A DNA stretch of 42,951 nt from an uncultured Caryophanales bacterium (GTDB taxonomy: Bacteria; Bacillota_I; Bacilli_A; RF39; UBA660). Position numbers and translations under genes: made by a program. Shown here one piece after another: positions 24,065-32,686 of this stretch (position 1 is the first letter of the stretch; each line of letters starts with the position of its first letter). Below the pieces are notes generated by a model. That model was not told where the DNA came from, did not search any database, and worked only from the letters and a program-made list of their open reading frames with translations. The stretch is from the NCBI GenBank assembly GCA_947165475.1, contig CAMVAN010000004.1, positions 1 through 42,951 of the forward strand, given 5' to 3'.

Positions 24065-24939
24065 ATGTATTGATACTTTTTGTTTTCTATTTCAAATACT
24101 ACCATATTAACATTATAGTTATCAAAAACTGAGTATGAAATAGTATTAAGTATTTTTTTTCTTGAATCTTCACAACTATCTTTCAAATATTCATTAAAGT
24201 TCAAAAACAAAACGTTTTCTTCTTCTCTATAGCTTAATAGTTTTATTTTTTCTGGTATATAACTGATTAAATCTTTTTTAGTCTTTTTTAATTCATCTAC
24301 TATTATTTCTATTTTTTCTCTTTTATCATTTAAATATTTTGTTATTGGAACATAATAATTATTTGTATCATCTAAATAGTATATTACTACTTTATTACTG
24401 TCTTTTATACTGTTTAATAAATATTCGTTATTAATACCAATGTTTTTAGAAAGTTTTGTATAATTTTTCCAAGGGATTTTTTCTATTAAAAAAGAAATAT
24501 AATTAATATCTTCTAGTTCTAAAAGTGAGTATGTTATTCCTGTTATTAATTGTTTTTCATTTGATACATTTTTTATATCTTTTGAAAAATTTAATATTAA
24601 GTGATTATCTTCTAATTTATAACTAAGTAATTTTGTTTTACTTGGTATATATCCTTTTAATTCATTATTATTTTTTTTTATTTTTAGATTGTCAATTATT
24701 ATTTCTATTTTATCTTTTAATTGATTACTATCTATAAATATATTTTTTTTTACTAGGAAATTTTTATTATTTATTAAATAGATTGTATCTGTATTTATAT
24801 TTGTTATGTCATTTATTTCGAGATTAGTTTGAATTTCATTTTTTTTATTTGTTAATTTAGGAATAGAAGAAGTAGTTATTATTGTATAAATTAAAATAAA
24901 CGTTATTAATAATTTTCTTATTACTTTTTTTCTTAACAT
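24046..24939 (-). CDS. gerM: GerM-like sporulation protein with two GerMN domains
   Basis: 297 residues. An N-terminal membrane helix (about 8-26) has no lipobox Cys. Two GerMN repeats follow, about 50-155 (IIIDNLK ... LKGYIPSKTKLLSYKLEDNHLILNFSKD) and about 180-290 (IIVDELKKTK ... ISYIPEKIKLLSYREEENVLFLNF). GerM is needed for spore development and in Bacillus subtilis bridges the SpoIIIA-SpoIIQ channel region. B. subtilis has the order gerE-ysmA-gerM, so the neighbouring gerE supports the call. The last codons overlap the integrase fragment on the other strand, so the C-terminus may have been altered by the insertion. Confidence 0.85.
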   Translation of the reverse strand: MLRKKVIRKLLITFILIYTIITTSSIPKLTNKKNEIQTNLEINDITNINTDTIYLINNKNFLVKKNIFIDSNQLKDKIEIIIDNLKIKKNNNELKGYIPSKTKLLSYKLEDNHLILNFSKDIKNVSNEKQLITGITYSLLELEDINYISFLIEKIPWKNYTKLSKNIGINNEYLLNSIKDSNKVVIYYLDDTNNYYVPITKYLNDKREKIEIIVDELKKTKKDLISYIPEKIKLLSYREEENVLFLNFNEYLKDSCEDSRKKILNTISYSVFDNYNVNMVVFEIENKKYQYIYKKNH

Positions 24940-24954
24940 AAATTCACCTATTTC

Positions 24955-24962
24955 ATTATATG
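24955..24962 (-). promoter_or_regulatory. Sigma-E-like -10 upstream of gerM
   Basis: CATATAAT read on the minus strand, one change from the sigma-E -10 consensus CATACAnT. A matching -35 is not convincing because a terminator fills that space. Confidence 0.35.
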
Positions 24963-24986
24963 AAAAAACGTACTATTCTAGTACGC
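24963..24986 (-). terminator. Terminator of gerE
   Basis: On the minus strand CGTACTA, GAA loop, TAGTACG (24985-24969), then six T. Confidence 0.75.
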
Positions 24987-25189
24987 TATATGAATAATTC
25001 TTTTAGCTTAATTAGTTCTACTACAGCACTTGCTCTTCCATTTACTCCTAATTTTTGCATGACATTTGAAATATGATTACGAACTGTTTTTTCACTTATT
25101 TTTAGCTTTGAAGCAATTTCTTTTGTTGTGTAGTTTTCAATTAATAAACTAAAGATTTCTTTTTCTCTTGGAGTTAAAATATTATTCAT
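24986..25189 (-). CDS. gerE: GerE-type LuxR-family sporulation regulator
   Basis: 67 residues, almost only a LuxR-type helix-turn-helix: LTPREKEIFSLLIENYTTKE, IASKLKISEKTVRNHISN, VMQKLGVNGRASAVVELIKL. The small size without a receiver domain is that of GerE, the late mother-cell regulator of coat genes. A sigma-K-like promoter lies just upstream, matching the known sigma-K control of gerE in Bacillus. gerM follows and spoIIIAH precedes it. Confidence 0.88.
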   Translation of the reverse strand: MNNILTPREKEIFSLLIENYTTKEIASKLKISEKTVRNHISNVMQKLGVNGRASAVVELIKLKELFI

Positions 25190-25205
25190 TATCTATCACC
25201 TAAAA

Positions 25206-25231
25206 TATTGTATGATAGAAAAAAACTTTGT
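25206..25231 (-). promoter_or_regulatory. Sigma-K-like promoter of gerE
   Basis: On the minus strand AC (25231-25230), 15 nt, then CATACAATA (25214-25206), which matches the sigma-K -10 form CATAnnnTA. It lies about 17 nt before the gerE start. Confidence 0.6.
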
Positions 25232-25247
25232 TGTAGGATTTTACCTA

Positions 25248-25754
25248 CTATTTTTTTTGAAATTTTACTGTAATATCTAATTTATTATCATACTCTTTTT
25301 GTATTAATCTCATTATATTGTTCGCTATAGTAGAATCGTGTTTATCTGAGACACAAACTGCATTAACATTGTTATTTTCTATTTTAATAAAGCAATCAAT
25401 TTTATATTCTTTTTTTATTTCTTTCTCTATTTTTTCTTCTGTTCCTTGTACTTCATTTAAATATTTTAACTCTTCATATACATTATTTTTTTCTTCATTT
25501 GAAAGAGTATCTTTTGTTAATTTCTCTTGCAATCCATCCATTTTTTCTTGACGTTCTTCTTGTAAGTTTACTCTCATAGCAACAAGTGGGCTTTCTTCTT
25601 TTACTTCATTTATTACTTTTTGTTTACTTGTTTTTATTTTGTCAGTTTCTTCCGCAACTTTTTCTAATAGACTATTTGGCATCGTAATATAGTATGCTCC
25701 TAGAATTAATATTAGGCTAAAAAGGGTCAAAAACCATAGATTTTGTTTGTTCAT
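25248..25754 (-). CDS. spoIIIAH: Stage III sporulation protein SpoIIIAH
   Basis: 168 residues. The N-terminus (NKQNLWFLTLFSLILILGAYYITMP) is one membrane helix with the SpoIIIAH look. Then come LVAMRVNLQEERQEKMDGLQ, SNEEKNNVYEELKYLNEV, and a C-terminal ring-forming domain ending IANNIMRLIQKEYDN...ITVKFQ. SpoIIIAH forms the mother-cell half of the feeding channel with SpoIIQ. It normally sits at the end of the spoIIIA operon. Here it is alone between a PLP enzyme gene and gerE, with a sigma-E-like promoter. GGAGGAG precedes the ATG. Confidence 0.88.
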   Translation of the reverse strand: MNKQNLWFLTLFSLILILGAYYITMPNSLLEKVAEETDKIKTSKQKVINEVKEESPLVAMRVNLQEERQEKMDGLQEKLTKDTLSNEEKNNVYEELKYLNEVQGTEEKIEKEIKKEYKIDCFIKIENNNVNAVCVSDKHDSTIANNIMRLIQKEYDNKLDITVKFQKK

Positions 25755-25777
25755 TTTATGTCTCCTCCATTCAGTAA

Positions 25778-25806
25778 AATATATGAAAAAAACAAATAGA
25801 TTATTC
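25778..25806 (-). promoter_or_regulatory. Sigma-E-like promoter of spoIIIAH
   Basis: On the minus strand GAATAAT (25806-25800), 14 nt, then CATATATT (25785-25778), close to the sigma-E form. It lies about 24 nt before the ATG. The -35 falls within the terminator hairpin of the preceding gene. Confidence 0.55.
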
Positions 25807-25819
25807 CATCTACTTGTTT
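25783..25819 (-). terminator. Terminator of the PLP enzyme operon
   Basis: On the minus strand AAACAAGTAGAT (25819-25808) pairs with ATCTATTTGTTT (25801-25790) around GGAATA, then seven T in all. It overlaps the sigma-E-like promoter. Confidence 0.7.
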
Positions 25820-27060
25820 ATTATTTTTTCTACTGCTTTCATTAAACCAATTTTTCCATAAGGGTAAGTAAGGGATCCTTGCATATACGCTATATAAGGT
25901 TCACGAATCGGTCCATCGCAAGATAGTTCAATAGAAGAACCTTGAGTAAAAGAACCACTTGCCATTACTACTTTATCAGAATATCCTGGCATATCCCATG
26001 CTTCAACAATTGCATTTGAGTCAATTGCTGATCCTTCTTGTATTCCTCTTGTAAATTCAATTAATTTATTTGGATCTTTAAAAATAATGTTCTGGACAAT
26101 ATCTACTCTTTCTTCATTATATTTTGGTTCAACATCATACCCTAACTCTTCTAATACTTTGCTTGCTAAAACTGCTGTTTTTAAGGCAGAGGCCACTACG
26201 GATGGAGCCATATATATGCCTTGAAGAAATTGTTTATTTATTCCCAAAGTCGGTCCAACTTCTCTTCCTACTCCAGGGAGCGTTAACCTTTCTGCACAAA
26301 GCTCTACTAAATCATGCCTTCCAGCGATATAAGCACCATTTGGAGCAATTCCTCCACCTAAATTTTTTATTAGAGATCCTACAATAACATCTGCTCCTAC
26401 GCTAGTTGGTTCACTGCTTGATACGAATTCACAATAACAATTATCAACCATTATTATGATATTATTATCTATTTCTTTTATTATTTTTATTACTTTTCCA
26501 AGTTTTTCTAAAGATAGACTTTTTCTTTTTGAATATCCTTTACTTCTTTGTATTTCAACTACTTTAACTTTATTATTTTCTAAATAGTCTTTTATTTTGT
26601 CATAATCAAAATCATCATTTACTAAATCTATTTGTTCATATTTTATTCCAAAACTTTTTAATGAGCTTTTGTTTTCTTTAATTCCAATTACTTCATCTAG
26701 AGTATCATATGGCTTTCCACTAATACTTAACAAAGTATCATTTGGTCTTAAAAGCGCAAACAAGCATACTGTTAAGGCATGAGAACCTGATATAAATTGA
26801 CTTCTTACAATAGCATCTTCTGCCCCTAATATTTCTTTAAAAATATTTTCAATTGTCTCTCTTCCTAAATCATTATATCCATATCCTGTAGTAGAGTTAA
26901 AAGAAGACTCTGTCACTTGGTTTTTATGAAAACTTGATAATACTTTTAAACTATTATATTCACAGGCTTCATCAATCTTATCGAATTCTTCCCTACATTT
27001 TTTTTCACATTTATCTATTAATTCAACTGTTTTTTGACTGATTCCTAATGTATTATACAT
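25810..27060 (-). CDS. YnbB-type PLP-dependent enzyme (cystathionine-lyase-like, aluminium resistance family)
   Basis: 416 residues, the length of the YnbB / Met_gamma_lyase (PF06838) family. Landmarks are SSFHKNQVTESSFNSTTGYG, GAEDAIVRSQFISGSHALT, IIMVDNCYCEF (Asp that holds the pyridine ring), and VGSLIKNLGGGIAPNGAYIAG (likely Schiff-base Lys). A C-terminal FTQGSSIELSCDGPIREPY block follows. The family is widespread in Firmicutes and physiologically poorly defined, with C-S lyase-like chemistry presumed. It is the last gene of the operon 27813, 27076, 25810, 15 nt after the dehydrogenase gene. Confidence 0.88.
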   Translation of the reverse strand: MYNTLGISQKTVELIDKCEKKCREEFDKIDEACEYNSLKVLSSFHKNQVTESSFNSTTGYGYNDLGRETIENIFKEILGAEDAIVRSQFISGSHALTVCLFALLRPNDTLLSISGKPYDTLDEVIGIKENKSSLKSFGIKYEQIDLVNDDFDYDKIKDYLENNKVKVVEIQRSKGYSKRKSLSLEKLGKVIKIIKEIDNNIIIMVDNCYCEFVSSSEPTSVGADVIVGSLIKNLGGGIAPNGAYIAGRHDLVELCAERLTLPGVGREVGPTLGINKQFLQGIYMAPSVVASALKTAVLASKVLEELGYDVEPKYNEERVDIVQNIIFKDPNKLIEFTRGIQEGSAIDSNAIVEAWDMPGYSDKVVMASGSFTQGSSIELSCDGPIREPYIAYMQGSLTYPYGKIGLMKAVEKIINK

Positions 27061-27075
27061 ATAATTACCCTCTCT

Positions 27076-27810
27076 TTAATCATTATATTTTCCACCATCA
27101 ACTCGAATGATAGTATCATTTATGTAACTTGCTTTATTACTTGCTAAAAAGAGAACTACTTTGGCGATTTCTTCTGGTGTTGCAAATCTTCCAAGTAATA
27201 TTTTTTTTCTTTCTTTTTCTATTTGATCTATACTTAAATCTTTATTCATACCTGTTTTCGTCCATCCTGGACAAATACAATTAACATTTATAAATGGAGC
27301 AAAACTTCTAGCAAAATTATGTGTTAAGGAAATTACTCCAGCTTTTGATGCATCATAATCACAACTTTCTGGATAGTATGTATCTATTGCATTTGTAGAT
27401 GAAATATTTATAATTTTCCCTTTTTTATTTTCTAACATAATTTTCCCTGCATATTTAGAACATAAATAAGTTCCAATTAAGTTTACATCTAATATTCTTT
27501 TAAATTCTTTAATATTCTTATCTAAAATTAAACTGTCTCTAGATATTCCTGCATTGTTTACTAAAATATCTATTGTTCCAAAGGTGTCTACTACTGTATT
27601 CATCATTTCTTCTACTTCTTCTTCTTTTGAAATATCACATTTTATACATAGGGTATCTACATTATAATTTTCTTTAATGTATTTTTCTAATTCTTTTGCT
27701 TCTTCTTCATGATGACAATAATTAATGACAACATTTATTCCGGATTTAGCAAATTCTTCAATACAACTTGCTCCTATTCCTCTATTGCTTCCTGTTACTA
27801 ATACAACCAT
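27076..27810 (-). CDS. Short-chain dehydrogenase/reductase (FabG-like)
   Basis: 244 residues. It has the Rossmann glycine motif TGSNRGIGASC at 6-16, NNAGIS at about 87-92, the catalytic Ser in INISSTNAID (about 138), and YDASKAG (Tyr about 152, Lys 156), then PGWTKTGM. Classical SDRs use NAD(P)H to interconvert alcohols and ketones. FabG, the 3-oxoacyl-ACP reductase, is the closest shape, but the neighbours are not fatty-acid genes, so the substrate is open. GGAGAA lies before the ATG. Confidence 0.88.
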   Translation of the reverse strand: MVVLVTGSNRGIGASCIEEFAKSGINVVINYCHHEEEAKELEKYIKENYNVDTLCIKCDISKEEEVEEMMNTVVDTFGTIDILVNNAGISRDSLILDKNIKEFKRILDVNLIGTYLCSKYAGKIMLENKKGKIINISSTNAIDTYYPESCDYDASKAGVISLTHNFARSFAPFINVNCICPGWTKTGMNKDLSIDQIEKERKKILLGRFATPEEIAKVVLFLASNKASYINDTIIRVDGGKYND

Positions 27811-27812
27811 TT

Positions 27813-28235
27813 TTATTCTCCTTCCAAACTTCCAAAATAATTATTAAGGAACGAATATAGTTCTTCATTACTAGGATTTACTAATGAAACTTTTAATTCT
27901 TTTTCAGATATTATCAATAAACTTGGTATTTCTAAATCTTTTTCTTCTATTATTAGTTTTTCTTTTACTTTTTTTATTTCATTATTATTAGATATTTTTA
28001 TATAATCGATATTATTTTCATCTAATATATTTTTTATTTGTACACAATTAGAACATTTATTATCTGTTATTAAGATAAGAAAAGTATCATTATTATTAAT
28101 TTTCTTTATAGTATTAGATTCTCCTAATTGATATTTATTCCGATAAATAATTATCATTAATGTAATGCCTATTACTAGTAATAATAATATACAACCTATC
28201 TTTTTAATAAGGCTTATTAATTCTGGATCGTTCAC
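27813..28235 (-). CDS. Membrane-anchored thioredoxin-like protein
   Basis: 140 residues. One membrane helix at about 13-31 (IGCILLLLVIGITLMIIIY) is followed by a thioredoxin-fold domain with the redox-type motif CSNC in ITDNKCSNCVQIKNIL (about 56-70). The likely cis-Pro is in LEIPSLLII (about 100). The domain probably faces outside and may act on thiols there, or the motif may only be a fold remnant. It is the first gene of the operon with the SDR and PLP enzyme, and the next gene starts 2 nt later. Confidence 0.7.
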   Translation of the reverse strand: MNDPELISLIKKIGCILLLLVIGITLMIIIYRNKYQLGESNTIKKINNNDTFLILITDNKCSNCVQIKNILDENNIDYIKISNNNEIKKVKEKLIIEEKDLEIPSLLIISEKELKVSLVNPSNEELYSFLNNYFGSLEGE

Positions 28236-28280
28236 TATAAAACCACCTTTTCTTTTTTTATTTTACTATAAATTATAAAA

Positions 28281-28309
28281 ATAGAAAAGAATATCTATTT
28301 GATATTCTT
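28281..28309 (-). terminator. Terminator of ileS
   Basis: On the minus strand AAGAATATC (28309-28301) and GATATTCTT (28295-28287) form a 9-bp stem, then a T-rich run. The stem includes the stop codon. Confidence 0.7.
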
Positions 28310-31300
28310 ATAGTCTTTCTATTTTTATAAATACTTCTTCATCATTAAGTAAGTATTTTTCAGTAAGATTTTCATCTTTTTCTAGTTTTTCTCCTAGTAC
28401 TTCGTTCATTATATATTTTTTATATTTTTCAAACATTTTCTCTATTTGATCTGATCCATTATAGTAAACATTAATATGTTCTGTGATGATAAAGTCTGCA
28501 TCTTTTCTTAGAGATTGTACTTTTCTTACAAATTCACGGGCTAGTCCTTCTAGTATAAGATCTTCTGTCAATTCTGTTTCTAATACAACAATTGTTTTAC
28601 TATTGCTTGTTGATGCATATCCTTCTTTTTGCTTAATTGAAATTAAGGTGTTTTCTTCTGTTAGTTCAAAGTCTTCTCCAGCTAGTTTTATTTTTAGACC
28701 TTTTTCTTTTATTTTACTTATTTCATTTGATGTTAATTTTGATAATATTTCTTGTAATTCTTTTATTTTAGGTCCTAGAGTTTTTCCTAATACTTGGAAA
28801 TTTGGTTTTACTATATATTCTAGATACTCTGTCATATTCTTTTTAAATTGTACTTCTTTTACATTTAATTCTTCTTTAATTACAGGTAATAAATCTCCTA
28901 TAATCATTTCATCACTTTTTGGTAATATTAAGCTTTGAATAGGTTGACGTACTTTTATATTAACTTCTTCTCTTGCAAATCTACCTAGTGAACAAATATC
29001 TCTTACTAAATCCATTCTTTCTTCTACTACTTCATCTATTAAGTCTTCATTTTCTACTGGGAAATCTTCTAGATGAACTGATTTATTATTTGTTAGTTTT
29101 TGATAGATTTCTTCTGTTAAAAATGGAGTAATTGGAGCACATAATTTAGATAAAACAACAAGAGACTCATACATGGTCAAATAAACAGCTTTTTTACTTT
29201 CAGTTAACTCTGAATCCCAAAATCTTCTTCTATTACTTCTAATGTACCAATTTGACAAATCATCGTTTAAGAATGGAACTATTAACTTACAAACTTTATT
29301 TAAATCATATTCTGCAAAAGCTTCTCTTACATTTTTTATTAATTTATTCAATTTAGATATTAACCATCTGTCTATTAGCTCTCTATCTTTTACAGGTATA
29401 TTATATTCTCTTGGATCGATATGATCTGCATTAGCATACATTTCAAAGAAAGAATATGCATTTTTAAAAGTAGAAATATATTTTGAATAGATTTCTTTTA
29501 ATCCTTCTATATCAAATTTTAATGGAGTCCATACAGGGGATGTATGTAACATATAAAATCTTACTGTATCTGCTCCATATTCTTCCATTATTTCGAATGG
29601 AGAAATTGCATTTCCTCTTGATTTATGCATTTTTTGTCCATATTTATCTAATAGTAAATCATTTACTAATACATTCTTATAAGATGATTTTCCAGTTACA
29701 AACATAGAAACAACTAATAAGGAATAGAACCATCCTCTAGTTTGATCGATACCTTCGGCTATGAAATCTGCTGGGAATTGTTCTTCAAATAATTTTTTAT
29801 TTTCAAATGGATAATGGTATTGAGCAAATGGCATTGATCCAGAATCAAACCAACAGTCCATTACATCTTTTACTCTTGTCATTTCTTTTCCACATTTTGG
29901 GCATTTGATATGAACGTCATCTACAAAAGGACGGTGTAATTCAATATTTTCATCAATTTTTTCGATTGCTTTTTCTACTAATTCTTTTCTTGAACCAATC
30001 ATGATATCTTCTCCACATTCACATCTCCATAAAGGAATTGGAGTTCCCCAATATCTATTTCTTGAGATTGCCCAATCATTCATATTTTCTAGCCAGTTTC
30101 CAAAGCGCTTTTCTCCTACATAGTCTGGATACCAATGGATTTTTTTATTTTCTTCTATTATCTCATTTTGTTTTGCAGTAGTCTTAATATATAAAGATGG
30201 TTTTGAATAATATACAAGTGGAGTGTTACATCTCCAACAATGTGGATAATCGTGATTCATTTTTTGTTTTTTAAATAATTTATCATTTTGTTGTAGATAT
30301 TTTATGATTTCTATTTCTAATTCAGAATCAACTACTAATCTTCCTTTCCATGGTCCTTCTGTATAGCAACCATCTTCTCCTACTGGATTAAGCATGGCTA
30401 AATCATATTTCATTCCTACTTCATAGTCATCTTGTCCAAATGCAGGAGCGATATGTACAATTCCTGTTCCATCATCCATTGTTACATAATCAGCACATGT
30501 AACAATAAATTTCTTTTTATTTTCTGGAATATTTAGAATTGGCATTAATTGCTCATATTCACGATATTCTAAGTCTTTTCCTTTATATTCTTCTACTACT
30601 TCATAGTCATCTCCTAGTATTTTATTTGCTAGGGCTTTAGCTACTATAAAGTTATATCCTTTTGATAAGCATTTTACATATGTTTCTTTTGGATTTACAC
30701 ATAAAGCTATATTTGACATTAATGTCCATGGAGTTGTAGTCCATACTAAGTAATAAGTATTATCTTCATCTGTTGCTTTAAATGGTACATAAACAGTATT
30801 TACTGATATTTCTTTATATCCTTGAGCAACTTCATGAGAAGCTAGTCCTGTTCCACATCGTGGACACCATGGTACAATTTTTAGTCCATCATATATATAT
30901 CCATCATCAAATATCTTTTTTAGTATCCACCATTCTGTTTCAATATAATTATTATCATATGTTACATAAGGATGCTCTAAATCTATGAATTGTCCCATTT
31001 CTTTTGTAAATTTTGTAAAGTATTCCTCATTTTTCCAAACGCTTTCTCGACATTTTTGGTTAAATTCTTTTATTCCATACTTTTCAATATCACCTTTACC
31101 ATTAAAACCTAACTCTTTTTCTACTTGAACTTCTACTGGTAATCCGTGTGTATCCCAGCCTACTTTTCTTAATACTCGATATCCTTGCATTGTTTTGTAT
31201 TTACAAATAGAATCTTTTATAAGTTTAGCCATCATGTGATGTATTCCAGGCATTCCATTCGCGGTTGCAGGTCCATCATAGAAAACATAATTCTCATTTT

Positions 31301-31409
31301 CTTTTCTATTCTTGATACTCTTTTCAAATGTTTTATTTTTTTCCCAAAAATCACTATATTTTTTTTCTATTTCATTTATTTTTCCTTGTTCTATTTTTTT
31401 AAATTTCAT
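28308..31409 (-). CDS. ileS: Isoleucyl-tRNA synthetase
   Basis: About 1033 residues, the length of the longer (eukaryote/archaea-like) IleRS type. The ATG at 31409 (MKFKKIEQGKINEIEKKYSD) is chosen because GGAG precedes it. An earlier ATG overlaps the antiporter gene. It carries the HIGH-type motif GPATANGMPGIHHMMAK (about 55-71), the editing site TTTPWTLMSNIA, KMSKS replaced by the variant QKMHKSRGN, and C-terminal zinc-type cysteines. It charges tRNA-Ile. It lies 10 nt after the antiporter gene and both follow an isoleucine T-box. Confidence 0.96.
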   Translation of the reverse strand: MKFKKIEQGKINEIEKKYSDFWEKNKTFEKSIKNRKENENYVFYDGPATANGMPGIHHMMAKLIKDSICKYKTMQGYRVLRKVGWDTHGLPVEVQVEKELGFNGKGDIEKYGIKEFNQKCRESVWKNEEYFTKFTKEMGQFIDLEHPYVTYDNNYIETEWWILKKIFDDGYIYDGLKIVPWCPRCGTGLASHEVAQGYKEISVNTVYVPFKATDEDNTYYLVWTTTPWTLMSNIALCVNPKETYVKCLSKGYNFIVAKALANKILGDDYEVVEEYKGKDLEYREYEQLMPILNIPENKKKFIVTCADYVTMDDGTGIVHIAPAFGQDDYEVGMKYDLAMLNPVGEDGCYTEGPWKGRLVVDSELEIEIIKYLQQNDKLFKKQKMNHDYPHCWRCNTPLVYYSKPSLYIKTTAKQNEIIEENKKIHWYPDYVGEKRFGNWLENMNDWAISRNRYWGTPIPLWRCECGEDIMIGSRKELVEKAIEKIDENIELHRPFVDDVHIKCPKCGKEMTRVKDVMDCWFDSGSMPFAQYHYPFENKKLFEEQFPADFIAEGIDQTRGWFYSLLVVSMFVTGKSSYKNVLVNDLLLDKYGQKMHKSRGNAISPFEIMEEYGADTVRFYMLHTSPVWTPLKFDIEGLKEIYSKYISTFKNAYSFFEMYANADHIDPREYNIPVKDRELIDRWLISKLNKLIKNVREAFAEYDLNKVCKLIVPFLNDDLSNWYIRSNRRRFWDSELTESKKAVYLTMYESLVVLSKLCAPITPFLTEEIYQKLTNNKSVHLEDFPVENEDLIDEVVEERMDLVRDICSLGRFAREEVNIKVRQPIQSLILPKSDEMIIGDLLPVIKEELNVKEVQFKKNMTEYLEYIVKPNFQVLGKTLGPKIKELQEILSKLTSNEISKIKEKGLKIKLAGEDFELTEENTLISIKQKEGYASTSNSKTIVVLETELTEDLILEGLAREFVRKVQSLRKDADFIITEHINVYYNGSDQIEKMFEKYKKYIMNEVLGEKLEKDENLTEKYLLNDEEVFIKIERL

Positions 31410-31419
31410 ATTACCACTC

Positions 31420-32367
31420 CTAACTAAATATAACATAACTATAATATATGAAAAATAGTACTAAAAAAAGTATCCCCTCTTTTCTACTTATTCTATAGTC
31501 TTTAAATGAAAACATAAATAGAATAATTGCAGAAATTATCATTACTAATAAATCGATATAGCTAAAACTAATAATACCTATTCCACCTAATAAAGCAACT
31601 GGAATTCCTACTACTACGCCAATATTAAAAATATTACTTCCTACTACATTTCCTATCGCTATATCATATTCTCCTTTTTTTGTTGCTGTTAAACTGGTTA
31701 CTAATTCTGGAAGAGATGTTCCTAAGGCAATAATTGTAAGTGATATTAATCTTTCACTTATCCCCATTATTTTAGCAAGAATTACTGCTGAATCAACAAC
31801 TAAATTACTTCCTAAAATAATTCCTAGTAAACCAATAATTGTAAAAGCTACTGACTTTTTCATTGATAAAACTTCTGTACTTTCATCTTGTATTTTTTTT
31901 CTTGACATAGATATTAAATAATAAATAAATACTCCAAAGAACAATATTAGAATAATTCCATCTGATCTTGTAAATGTATTTTTTATTTTAATATCAAACA
32001 AATTATCTGATAATAATACTGCAAATAATATAGTTATTAACATTGTTATTGGTAATTCTTTTTTCACAGTATTATTTTTTACAGTTAAAGTATGAACTAA
32101 AGAACTTAATCCTAGGATTAATAATATATTTAAAATATTACTTCCAATAACATTTCCTAGTACAATGTCTCCGCTCTTTGAAAGTAGAGATTTTATACTT
32201 ACTGCAAATTCTGGAGCACTTGTTCCAAATGCAACAATTGTTAGACCAACTAACATTTTAGAAACTTTGAAATTTTCTGCTATACCACTTGCACCATCTA
32301 CAAAGAAATCAGCTCCCTTAATTAGAATAATAAATCCTAATACTAGTAGTAATAAATTAATTAGCAT
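31420..32367 (-). CDS. Ca2+/cation antiporter (CaCA family, YrbG-like)
   Basis: 315 residues, about ten membrane helices in two inverted halves. Both alpha repeats are clear: GLTIVAFGTSAPEFAVSI with GDIVLGNVIGSNILNI in the first half, and SLTIIALGTSLPELVTSL with YDIAIGNVVGSNIFNI in the second. These hold the ion-binding acidic and polar residues. Members exchange Na+ or H+ for Ca2+ across the cell membrane. It is the first gene after the isoleucine T-box, cotranscribed with ileS, which is a surprising partnership. Confidence 0.92.
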   Translation of the reverse strand: MLINLLLLVLGFIILIKGADFFVDGASGIAENFKVSKMLVGLTIVAFGTSAPEFAVSIKSLLSKSGDIVLGNVIGSNILNILLILGLSSLVHTLTVKNNTVKKELPITMLITILFAVLLSDNLFDIKIKNTFTRSDGIILILFFGVFIYYLISMSRKKIQDESTEVLSMKKSVAFTIIGLLGIILGSNLVVDSAVILAKIMGISERLISLTIIALGTSLPELVTSLTATKKGEYDIAIGNVVGSNIFNIGVVVGIPVALLGGIGIISFSYIDLLVMIISAIILFMFSFKDYRISRKEGILFLVLFFIYYSYVIFS

Positions 32368-32403
32368 AATAATCTCCCTTTTTATTTTATGATAAAAATA
32401 AAT

Positions 32404-32612
32404 AAAAAAGAACTTCGCCTCTAAGGACGAAATTCTCGTGGTACCACCTTATTTTATAAGAAAATCTTATCTCTTAACTATAACGCGTTACCGTATTTAT
32501 CTTATCCATAAATCGCAACTTGAAAGTGATTTGAATAGTTCTTTCTAACTTGTTTTCACCACACACAAGCTCTCTAAATAGTCTGAAATATTCCGTCTTT
32601 CGCACATGCTTT
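32404..32612 (-). promoter_or_regulatory. T-box riboswitch, tRNA-Ile (AUC specifier)
   Basis: Leader of the antiporter-ileS operon. The antiterminator GGTGGTACCACG is near 32448-32437. The terminator stem (about 32437-32410, AGAATTTCGTCC against GGCGAAGTTCT) is followed by six T. In Stem I GAAAG pairs with CTTTC. The triplet one purine before CTTTC is ATC (32530-32528), an isoleucine codon, which agrees with ileS downstream. Confidence 0.9.
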
Positions 32613-32620
32613 CGACTCAT

Positions 32621-32649
32621 AATATAACATATTTTATTCTTGTTTACAA
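32621..32649 (-). promoter_or_regulatory. Promoter of the isoleucine T-box operon
   Basis: On the minus strand TTGTAA (32649-32644), a 17-nt spacer, TATATT (32626-32621), just before the leader and after the divIVA terminator. Confidence 0.65.
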
Positions 32650-32656
32650 CAAATTT

Positions 32657-32686
32657 CAAAAAAAAAATAATGGAAAACCCATTATT
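32657..32686 (-). terminator. Terminator of divIVA
   Basis: On the minus strand AATAATGG (32686-32679) and CCATTATT (32673-32666) form the stem, then eight or more T. Confidence 0.8.
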
